Positions 1-5,862 of a stretch of DNA of 5,862 nt are shown here, piece after piece (position 1 is the stretch's first letter; the number at the start of each line of letters is the position of its first letter). Made by a program: the position numbers and the translations under genes. Source of the DNA: Bacteroidia bacterium (GTDB taxonomy: Bacteria > Bacteroidota > Bacteroidia > Flavobacteriales > Flavobacteriaceae); the NCBI GenBank assembly GCA_030425715.1, contig JAUIAA010000147.1:1-5862 (forward strand). The letters are read 5' to 3'. The notes under the pieces are model-generated. The model was not told where the DNA came from, did not search any database, and saw only the letters and a program-made list of their open reading frames with translations.

Positions 1-3000
1 ATCTGTAATAACATTTTCAACACTATTAGATGCTGCAGCATCATAGGTTACACCTACTTGTAAATTGTCATTACCTGTTTTTAATATCTGTGACAAAAAT
101 CCTGAAGCTTTTTCGGCTAGAGTACCTGCAATAGCTGCATTACCATTAAATGCTGCATTATTTTTCTGATCTAAATTCATAAAACTTCCTGTAGCCAAAA
201 CAGAAAAGAATTGGGTTAATTTATCGTCTTCCTTATTCAAAATAAATTCCAATTCTGAGGCTACCATAGAGCTCGCATTTGGAATTTTAATATCAAAATT
301 AAAATCGGCATGAGAGAGAGAACCTGTAATATAGGTAATCAATTCTACATCAATTTTTCTCGAACTCGAAATTTCGGTTAACAAAACAGATGGATTTGCT
401 TTGGTGTAGTTTATGGCTTCTAAACTTAAAATTGCATCGGTAGGATTTCCGTTCCAAACAATTGTTCCACCTCTAACAACTTCAAAGTCTTTATTAATCA
501 AGTTTTTGAATTGATATTCTCCATTGTCTATTAACAAGGAACCGTACATTTCAAATTTTCCGTTGGTATCAATACTTAATGACAAGTCGCCATCACCACT
601 TCCTCTTAACAAACTTCCAGTAACTTTATCAATTACCACCTCTGCAACAGCATCTTTGGTTACTTCTAAATTAAAATTAAGGTCTAAGCCTTTTAATTCA
701 TCAAAAATAACATCTCCTCTTTTTTGGTATTCATCTTCAATGGTATTTGGATCTTCAAAATGAATCAATCTAGAACTATTAACACTACTTACATAACTTA
801 ACGGAATGATAAACTCGGTACCTTTTAAAGTTTTTCCTCTAACATCTATTACCAAATTATCTGTCGGACCTTTTAATGTTGTATTACCTGAAAGTAAGCC
901 AGTACCGTAGTATAAGGCTTCATCAGATTCTTTTGTATTTAAAACCAATAGCCTATCTGTTTGCAGTGCTAAATCTAAAAACCAAGTTTTAAAATTTCTA
1001 TGTCTAATGGTTCCTGTAAGTTCTCCTCTTGTTTTCATTGCTACATCTTCTAGAGTAACTGTTTGAAAATCAAAAGTATTATCTGCTAATTTCACAGTGG
1101 TTTCTCCTATAAAATCGTAGTCCACATTTAAATAAGGCAGTTCCAATCCAGCATCTAAAAGCTGAATTTCTCCGTTAATTTGTGGGTTACTTAAATCTCC
1201 CGAGAAAATTGCGGTACCACTAGCTAACCCTCTAATTTTTGATATTACATTTTTGCCTAATGGACTGAATGCTTTGATTTTAAACCTATCTAGGGCTAAG
1301 TTTGCATTTATCTGTGGTTCACTACTATTAAAATTAACTTTTCCATTCGCTACTAAGGTTTTTAAATCGCTATTTAAAAGTGTCGCACTAAATTCGTAGT
1401 CATTATTCTGCTCTCCTCTTTTTGCTTTTAAGCTTAAATCGCCATAATAATCATTATTAATATTAAAATAATTTACACGAACATCAGCAAAAGGCATAGT
1501 TTTGCCCTCCATTACTTTAAGGCTAAAATTACCATTTACCTTACCGTTAATTGCAACACTATCAATCGAAGGTGTAATTGCGTTTAAATTAACATTTTCT
1601 AAACGCAAATCTATATATCTATCATCTTCACCATTTATTAAACCCGCTAAATCAATAAATTGATAACCAGAAACTAAGCTAACATTATCTATGGCAAAAG
1701 TTTTATACGAATTATCAAATACAATTTTATTTTGCTTGTTGTTTTTTGGATTGATTTCCCAATCATTATCTTTTATAGTGAAGTTTGATTTTTTTATACC
1801 AAAAACAGATTGATTATTAGCATTTATCGTATGGTAAAAACTCAAATCAAAATGCTCGTTTTTTTCTTTCCCACCTACAAAATCGGTTTGTATAAAAAGG
1901 GTATCGTTTAAAGTTACATTTACCAAATTTACATCGGCAACATCATAGTATTTGGTATCTACTTGATCTATACTTAATAACGTGTTATAAATAGGGTTTT
2001 TATTATCTACTTGCAATCTTATATTATCAATTACATTATCAAAAGCTGTTATTTTAGGAGATTTTAGAGTTACCTCAAACTTATCATCATCGGCAATCAT
2101 ACTACCGCGTATGTAGGTGTTGGATCCTATTTTTACCTCTGGAAAGAATACATCTATAATTTTATTATAAATATTGAAGTTAAAATCAACATATTGCCCA
2201 GCACTAACTTTTTCTTTTTGATAATTGATAAACAAGCTACCCAAAGCATTTTTTGTAATTTTAGGAAGTTCGTCATATTTAAATTTCCCTTTCACAGAGC
2301 CACTTATAATATCTGGAGAGTTTATTTTTACTTCACGTATAGAGTCTTTTATAGAAGAGGTAATTGCAAAATCTTTAAAATAATAAATATCTTTTTGATT
2401 GATATAGGTTGCGTTTTTAAAACTAAGATTTCCCACCAAATCATCTAAATTACTACCTGTAAAATCTATATCAATTTTTCCTTTTAAGATAGATGTCGAA
2501 TCGCGTTTAAATAAGTTAAGTGCATTAAAATCTGCATAAGTAACATCTGCATTAAAATCGAATTTATATTTTTTTTTAGACAAATCTGCTAACCCAATAA
2601 ATTCCAACTGCAAGTCAGGTTGATCCACATCTAATTTGCCATTAAAATGTTTGTCTTTAAGTACCCCGCTAATTTCAATATTGTGGTAAGTATATCCTTT
2701 ATATTGATGTTGGGTAATTAAACCTTCCACTTCAGTATTTACATTTTCTAAGGTAAAACCTTTGCCATTTATCTTACCAATCATTGATATTTTTCCAATT
2801 AAGCTGTCATTTGCCAATTTTCCTAAATTCACATCTTTTAGCTCAATATCTCCCTTGTATTCTGCAAAGTCAATATTATTAATATTCGTAATTTGAATAT
2901 CTGTTATTGCCTCTCCTATTTCAGAGTGGGTATCCAAATTTGCATTAACAGAACTTTTTGTAAGTATCAATTTACCTTTACTTGTAAAATTGCCAATTTT

Positions 3001-4023
3001 TTCAATAGAGGTTGGTATTTTAGTACCTAATAAATTGGGTAATAAATTTTTTAAATGATCATAATTAGAAGTAAAATGATGGATATTAGCATTTAATGAA
3101 AAATTCTTTTTACCAAAAACATCATTCATTTTCAAATTACCGCTAAACGAGGAGCTTCTATCGGATGTTAGAACAACTTCCTTCAATTCAAAATTATTCA
3201 ACGTTCCGTTAGCTTTTGCAGTAAAATGAATATTGTCATTTTTACCAAACTCGTTATAAAATTTCTTTAAGTCCGTTAGAGCGATATCGGCTTTTTTAAA
3301 AGTGGCATCTATTTGAACCTTATTGGTAAAATCTGATAAATCACCTTGCTTATAATTAAATGCAATATCTGCTTCGATATGAGAACTTTCTGTTTCCAAA
3401 ATAGTATTATAAAACTCCATTTTGGTATCGCTATATAGAAATTCAGTTGTAAAATTTTGAACATGAATATTATGATCTTCTATTAGTTGTAAATTAAAAA
3501 CATCTCCACTAACATCCGATCTGTAAATTTTAAAATTATCCATTACTCCGGTAATTCCATGGTAAAAAACGATGGGTGTAGATTTTTTGTTTTCATCAAC
3601 TAAATCAAAATCTATATTCTTAAGTTGGACTTCATCAGAAGTAAGTTGAAACGGATGAACTGACTTTACGGTATCTGTTTCAAATTTTTTGGCAAAAACA
3701 GTAAGGTTATTTGTAGTTTCCTCTTTATAGGTTTTCATAAACAAACCACCATTACTCATTTTAATTTTACCAAATTGCAGATTACTTTTCAATAGGTTTC
3801 GATAGTTTAAAATGGAAGTAGAAATTTTTTCTACATAAATTAAAGTATCGTTATGATGGTCTTTAATCAGCACTTCTTTTAACTTTATGTTTCTTAAAGA
3901 AGATAGATCCACCTTATCTACAAAAATAGCAGTACCGTATTTGTCGTTTATTTTATTGGTGGCAAACCTGGCAATTTTAGTTTGCACCACTGAAAAAGAT
4001 AGTAGAATACTAATAATAACCAT
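1..4023 (-). CDS. tamB: TamB-family (DUF490) translocation/assembly module protein, C-terminus cut off by the window
   Basis: Seen: 1341 codons from the first ATG run without a stop to position 1, where the frame is still open. The N-terminus is hydrophobic, followed by VVQTKIARFATNKIN and KDHHNDTLIYVEKI, the usual opening of Bacteroidota TamB proteins. The middle (about residues 60-920) is a long run of short alternating beta strands, as expected for the lipid-binding groove of TamB/AsmA-like proteins. From about residue 930 the DUF490 domain is recognisable: GTAIFSGDLSNPQINGEI, then VVRGGTIVWNGNP (about 1182-1194), then LTQFFSVLATGSF and the start of the final domain. There are no cysteines, consistent with a periplasmic protein. 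Known: TamB is an inner-membrane-anchored periplasmic protein that works with a TamA/Omp85 partner in outer-membrane protein assembly or phospholipid transport. Inferred: roughly 100 or more C-terminal residues are missing. The gene is transcribed divergently from tsaD. The family call is confident; the start and exact function are less certain. Confidence 0.93.
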   Translation of the reverse strand, partial: MVIISILLSFSVVQTKIARFATNKINDKYGTAIFVDKVDLSSLRNIKLKEVLIKDHHNDTLIYVEKISTSILNYRNLLKSNLQFGKIKMSNGGLFMKTYKEETTNNLTVFAKKFETDTVKSVHPFQLTSDEVQLKNIDFDLVDENKKSTPIVFYHGITGVMDNFKIYRSDVSGDVFNLQLIEDHNIHVQNFTTEFLYSDTKMEFYNTILETESSHIEADIAFNYKQGDLSDFTNKVQIDATFKKADIALTDLKKFYNEFGKNDNIHFTAKANGTLNNFELKEVVLTSDRSSSFSGNLKMNDVFGKKNFSLNANIHHFTSNYDHLKNLLPNLLGTKIPTSIEKIGNFTSKGKLILTKSSVNANLDTHSEIGEAITDIQITNINNIDFAEYKGDIELKDVNLGKLANDSLIGKISMIGKINGKGFTLENVNTEVEGLITQHQYKGYTYHNIEISGVLKDKHFNGKLDVDQPDLQLEFIGLADLSKKKYKFDFNADVTYADFNALNLFKRDSTSILKGKIDIDFTGSNLDDLVGNLSFKNATYINQKDIYYFKDFAITSSIKDSIREVKINSPDIISGSVKGKFKYDELPKITKNALGSLFINYQKEKVSAGQYVDFNFNIYNKIIDVFFPEVKIGSNTYIRGSMIADDDKFEVTLKSPKITAFDNVIDNIRLQVDNKNPIYNTLLSIDQVDTKYYDVADVNLVNVTLNDTLFIQTDFVGGKEKNEHFDLSFYHTINANNQSVFGIKKSNFTIKDNDWEINPKNNKQNKIVFDNSYKTFAIDNVSLVSGYQFIDLAGLINGEDDRYIDLRLENVNLNAITPSIDSVAINGKVNGNFSLKVMEGKTMPFADVRVNYFNINNDYYGDLSLKAKRGEQNNDYEFSATLLNSDLKTLVANGKVNFNSSEPQINANLALDRFKIKAFSPLGKNVISKIRGLASGTAIFSGDLSNPQINGEIQLLDAGLELPYLNVDYDFIGETTVKLADNTFDFQTVTLEDVAMKTRGELTGTIRHRNFKTWFLDLALQTDRLLVLNTKESDEALYYGTGLLSGNTTLKGPTDNLVIDVRGKTLKGTEFIIPLSYVSSVNSSRLIHFEDPNTIEDEYQKRGDVIFDELKGLDLNFNLEVTKDAVAEVVIDKVTGSLLRGSGDGDLSLSIDTNGKFEMYGSLLIDNGEYQFKNLINKDFEVVRGGTIVWNGNPTDAILSLEAINYTKANPSVLLTEISSSRKIDVELITYITGSLSHADFNFDIKIPNASSMVASELEFILNKEDDKLTQFFSVLATGSFMNLDQKNNAAFNGNAAIAGTLAEKASGFLSQILKTGNDNLQVGVTYDAAASNSVENVITD

Positions 4024-4083
4024 CAATAAAAAGATGATTAAAACAATTCTAAATCCTATTTTCTTAACGTTTTTGATAAAGAT
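4024..4083 (-). other. In-frame upstream extension of tamB encoding the positive and first hydrophobic part of its membrane anchor
   Basis: The tamB frame stays open for 20 codons upstream of its first ATG, back to a TAA at 4084-4086. These codons read IFIKNVKKIGFRIVLIIFLL, a Lys/Arg-rich start followed by a hydrophobic run. That run continues directly into MVIISILLSFSVV after the ATG. Together they make a standard signal-anchor helix of about 22 residues. Starting at 4023 would leave only about 13 hydrophobic residues with no preceding positive charge. The extension has no ATG or GTG, and its only TTG is the codon just before the ATG. Candidate near-cognate starts are ATC at 4077-4075, ATT at 4047-4045 and ATA at 4059-4057. 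The extension is probably translated, but which codon initiates cannot be settled from sequence. Confidence 0.55.
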
Positions 4084-4099
4084 TTAATTTCTAAATTTG
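4072..4099 (+). promoter_or_regulatory. Putative Bacteroidota-type promoter for tsaD
   Basis: TAAATTTG at 4092-4099 is an exact match to the Bacteroidota -7 consensus TAnnTTTG. TTTG at 4072-4075 fits the -33 element, with a 16-base spacer that is slightly short. Transcription would begin near 4105-4107, giving a leader of about 33 nt before the tsaD ATG. The leader has no Shine-Dalgarno sequence, which is normal for this phylum. Confidence 0.6.
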
Positions 4100-4105
4100 C
4101 AGTTT

Positions 4106-4135
4106 TAAAAGTACAATTTTTGTGCCTAAATCAAA
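4106..4135 (-). promoter_or_regulatory. Putative Bacteroidota-type promoter for tamB
   Basis: Read on the minus strand, TTTG (4135-4132) is followed after 18 bases by TACTTTTA (4113-4106). The latter matches TAnnTTTG except for the last base. Transcription would begin near 4099. That leaves about 75 nt to the ATG at 4023, or about 20 nt if translation starts near 4077. The box lies inside the region where tsaD transcription would start. The match is weaker than for the tsaD promoter. Confidence 0.4.
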
Positions 4136-4138
4136 GCA

Positions 4139-5170
4139 ATGCCAACAAAATCTATTTATATACTAGCCATAGAGTCTTCTTGCGACGATACTAGTGCTGC
4201 AATACTACTAAACAACAAGGTTTTATCAAATGTTGTTGCCAACCAAAAAATACATGCAGCCTATGGTGGAGTGGTTCCCGAACTAGCTTCCAGAGCACAC
4301 CAACAAAATATTGTTCCTGTAGTGCAACAGGCTTTGGCACAAGCCGGAGTTGATAAGTCTCAATTACATGCCATTGCTTTTACCAAAGGCCCAGGATTGA
4401 TGGGTTCTTTATTGGTTGGAACTTCTTTTGCCAAATCCTTAGCTATTGCCTTACAAATTCCGTTAATCGGGGTAAACCATATGCAAGCACATGTAATGGC
4501 TCATTTTATAAATGATGCCGATCAGCATATGCCAGAATTTCCATTTTTATGCCTAACTATAAGCGGTGGGCATACACAAATTTTAAAAATTACCAACCCA
4601 CAATCCTTTAAAATCATTGGAGAAACTATTGATGATGCGGTGGGAGAAGCTTTTGACAAATCGGCAAAATTAATGGGCTTACCTTATCCAGGAGGACCAT
4701 TAATTGACAAATATGCAAAGCTAGGAAATAAGCATGCATTTACGTTTACTGCACCCAAAACAGAAAATCCTTTGAATTTTAGTTTTAGTGGACTAAAAAC
4801 TGCGATTTTATACTTTTTGCAAAAAGAGCAAAAAAAGAATCCTAATTTTATAGAACAAAATAGGAATGATATCTGCGCTTCTATTCAACACACGATTGTA
4901 CAAATTCTATTTAAAAGATTGGAATTAGCGGTAAAGAAAACAGGAATAAAACGAATGGCCATCGCTGGAGGCGTATCTGCAAATTCTGCCATTAGAGCAA
5001 CTTTAAAAAATTACGAAAACACTTTAGGCTGGCAAACTTATATTCCTAAATTTGAATACACTACAGATAATGCTGCTATGATTGGTATTGTTGGATATTA
5101 TAAATTTTTAAACCAAGAATTTGATCTAGAAAATACCATTGCAACCTCACGATTAGACATCAATATGTAA
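4139..5170 (+). CDS. tsaD: tRNA N6-adenosine threonylcarbamoyltransferase TsaD, complete
   Basis: Role (known): cytosolic catalytic subunit of the bacterial t6A complex with TsaB and TsaE. It transfers the threonylcarbamoyl group from TC-AMP (made by TsaC/TsaC2) to A37 of tRNAs that read ANN codons. Seen: 343 residues, the usual family length, with the Kae1/TsaD ASKHA-fold motifs in order. These are IESSCDDTSAAIL (11-23), GGVVPELASRAHQ (43-55), KGPGLMGSLLVG (83-94), HMQAH (114-118; the two His are iron/metal ligands), SGGHTQIL (142-149), ETIDDAVGEAFDK (162-174), PYPGGP (182-187), FSFSGLKTA (214-222), AGGVSANS (276-283) and TDNAAMIG (309-316; D310 is the third metal ligand). All key residues are present, so the enzyme should be active. 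The ATG at 4139 puts the first motif at the expected distance, and the promoter lies about 40 bases upstream. The gene appears to be monocistronic; no tsaB, tsaC or tsaE is nearby. Confidence 0.98.
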   Translation: MPTKSIYILAIESSCDDTSAAILLNNKVLSNVVANQKIHAAYGGVVPELASRAHQQNIVPVVQQALAQAGVDKSQLHAIAFTKGPGLMGSLLVGTSFAKSLAIALQIPLIGVNHMQAHVMAHFINDADQHMPEFPFLCLTISGGHTQILKITNPQSFKIIGETIDDAVGEAFDKSAKLMGLPYPGGPLIDKYAKLGNKHAFTFTAPKTENPLNFSFSGLKTAILYFLQKEQKKNPNFIEQNRNDICASIQHTIVQILFKRLELAVKKTGIKRMAIAGGVSANSAIRATLKNYENTLGWQTYIPKFEYTTDNAAMIGIVGYYKFLNQEFDLENTIATSRLDINM

Positions 5171-5193
5171 AACTTAAATTTATTCCATAAAAA

Positions 5194-5214
5194 AAGGCAG
5201 ATCAAAACTGCCTT
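5194..5214. terminator. Bidirectional rho-independent terminator between tsaD and the DUF2807 gene
   Basis: AAGGCAG (5194-5200) pairs perfectly with CTGCCTT (5208-5214) across the 7-base loop ATCAAAA. On the plus strand the stem is followed by GTTTTT, and on the minus strand by an unbroken run of T (complement of 5187-5195 A-tract). It lies 24 bases after the tsaD stop and 26 bases after the stop of the convergent gene, so it can serve both. The T-tract is cleaner in the minus direction. Confidence 0.8.
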
Positions 5215-5239
5215 GTTTTTACTCTGTTTATTTACTTTT

Positions 5240-5862
5240 TTATATAGAACTCACGTTTCCTGAACCACTCACTTTAATATCTTCAATTCTAGGATTTCCT
5301 TTGTATTTCACATTTCCTGAACCAGATACTCTTGCTTTTAATTCATTTTTAACAGATATTTTCATCCCTCCGGAACCTGCAATATTTAGTTCGGCATTTT
5401 CGGCACTCAAATTTAGCGCATCTACATCTCCAGAACCAGATACAGCTCCTTCAAATGAGCTCGTTACACCAGACAATTCTACATCTCCAGAACCTGAAAC
5501 CGCCACTTCTATAGAATTGGCATCTACACGTAATTTAATATCTCCAGAACCCGAAACAGCTGTTTCAAATTTATCCGCTTTAATTAAGTCGTTCGACTCA
5601 ATGTCTCCCGAACCAGCTAAAGCAACACCATTAATGTCTTCAAAATACACCACCAAATCTACACCTCTGTTGGTTCTAACATTTGTACCCTTTTTCCATT
5701 TTATTTTTAAATTGCCTCCTTCTACTTCGGTAATCAAATAAGGTAATAAATTTTCCTCTATTTTTATTTCTATTTTACCTTCTTTTCCCTTTTTTAACAC
5801 AACATCAAAAGATCCTGAAACTCCTAAAGAGTTGAAGTTACCAACACTTCTATTTTCGTGAA
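5240..5862 (-). CDS. DUF2807 (GIN domain, 'putative auto-transporter adhesin head') protein, N-terminus outside the window
   Basis: Seen: 206 codons up to a TAA at 5242-5240, and the frame runs open off the right edge. A GTG at 5800 is an internal valine, not a start, because the domain clearly begins upstream with VGNFNSLGVSGSFDVVLKKG, the typical opening of DUF2807. A section with EIKIEENLLPYLITEVEGGN and LKIKWKKG follows. Then come seven GSG turns at visible residues 83, 104, 123, 142, 162, 180 and 199, in the pattern V-S-G-S-G-(D/N)-V/I, spaced 18-21 residues. This predicts a right-handed beta-solenoid with one rung per repeat. There are no cysteines. Known: such proteins are common in Bacteroidota, usually carry a signal peptide or lipoprotein signal, and have no established biochemical function. 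The 'adhesin' label rests on fold and is not proof of adhesion. Inferred: exported or surface-associated. The missing N-terminus probably contains the signal peptide. Confidence 0.92.
   Translation of the reverse strand, partial: HENRSVGNFNSLGVSGSFDVVLKKGKEGKIEIKIEENLLPYLITEVEGGNLKIKWKKGTNVRTNRGVDLVVYFEDINGVALAGSGDIESNDLIKADKFETAVSGSGDIKLRVDANSIEVAVSGSGDVELSGVTSSFEGAVSGSGDVDALNLSAENAELNIAGSGGMKISVKNELKARVSGSGNVKYKGNPRIEDIKVSGSGNVSSI
5256..5614 (-). repeat. Seven-copy coding repeat for the SGSG(D/N) turns of the DUF2807 protein
   Basis: An 11-base unit close to TCTCCAGAACC (plus strand) recurs at 5256, 5313, 5367, 5427, 5484, 5541 and 5604. The spacings are 57, 54, 60, 57, 57 and 63 bases, all whole codons. 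The three central copies (5427, 5484, 5541) are identical over the 11 bases and exactly 57 bases apart; the others differ at one to three positions. Each copy encodes the G-S-G turn of one solenoid rung on the minus strand, so the repeat is explained by protein structure and not by a mobile or regulatory element. Confidence 0.8.

Noticed and set aside
524..763. Plus-strand open frame of 79 codons.
   Set aside because: It lies antisense inside the conserved DUF490 part of tamB. Its Ser/Leu/Pro-rich composition is typical of a shadow frame and it has no recognisable domain.
2194..2448. Plus-strand open frame of 84 codons, Phe/Ile/Tyr-rich.
   Set aside because: It is antisense within the continuous tamB frame. 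The hydrophobic look comes from complementing Lys/Asn/Glu-rich codons.
1..4023. Possible frameshift or pseudogene in tamB, because such a long gene could be decayed.
   Set aside because: All 1341 codons were read in one frame with no stop, and family-like sequence continues throughout, so the visible part is intact.
3887..4087. Plus-strand open frame of 66 codons with a hydrophobic stretch, just upstream of tsaD.
   Set aside because: It overlaps the tamB N-terminus in antisense and ends before the predicted tsaD promoter region is complete. No family resemblance or promoter of its own was seen.
4252..4492. HMQAH in TsaD in place of the HMEAH/HMEGH seen in many bacteria.
   Set aside because: Both metal-binding histidines are kept and only the intervening residue differs. 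The Gln variant is, to my knowledge, usual in Bacteroidota, so it does not suggest altered function.
5301..5741. Plus-strand open frame of 146 codons with repeated SPEPDT/SPEPET motifs, resembling a Pro/Glu-rich repeat protein.
   Set aside because: It is the exact antisense of the SGSGD repeats of the DUF2807 gene. The apparent motif is the complement of the rung codons, and the minus frame has clear family identity.
5240..5800. GTG at 5800-5798 as the start of the DUF2807 gene.
   Set aside because: The frame stays open to the window edge and the residues upstream (VGNFNSLGVSGSFDV) are the conserved start of the domain, so this GTG is an internal valine.

Overview
The window looks like ordinary chromosome from a member of the Bacteroidota, most likely a marine-type Flavobacteriaceae. 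The DNA is clearly AT-rich, the proteins are rich in Lys, Asn and Ile, there are no Shine-Dalgarno-like leaders, and TAnnTTTG-type promoter boxes are present. The gene content also fits: a very long TamB-family protein divergent from tsaD, and a DUF2807 'GIN domain' protein.

Layout. Positions 1-4023 (minus strand) are one uninterrupted reading frame of 1341 visible codons. It encodes a TamB-like (DUF490) envelope protein whose C-terminal end lies beyond position 1. I checked this frame codon by codon and found no stop. A gap of about 115 bp separates its first ATG from tsaD and holds two back-to-back, overlapping promoters. tsaD (4139-5170, plus) is complete and encodes the tRNA t6A37 threonylcarbamoyltransferase, with all signature motifs intact. 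A hairpin with T-tracts on both sides (5194-5214) sits between tsaD and a convergent gene and probably terminates both. That gene (5240 to the right edge, minus) encodes the C-terminal 206 residues of a DUF2807 protein. Its N-terminus and presumed signal peptide lie outside the window.

How the genes relate. Three transcription units are seen: tamB leftwards, tsaD rightwards, and the DUF2807 gene leftwards towards tsaD. TsaD is cytosolic translation housekeeping, whereas TamB and the DUF2807 protein are envelope or exported proteins. Nothing in the sequence links the three in one pathway; only the tamB/tsaD promoter overlap could couple expression.

I see no RNA genes, mobile elements, CRISPR arrays or defence genes, and no evidence of an undescribed system. 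The points most worth a second look are the tamB start (no ATG, GTG or useful TTG preserves its membrane anchor), the overlapping divergent promoters, and the regular SGSG rung repeat of the DUF2807 protein.
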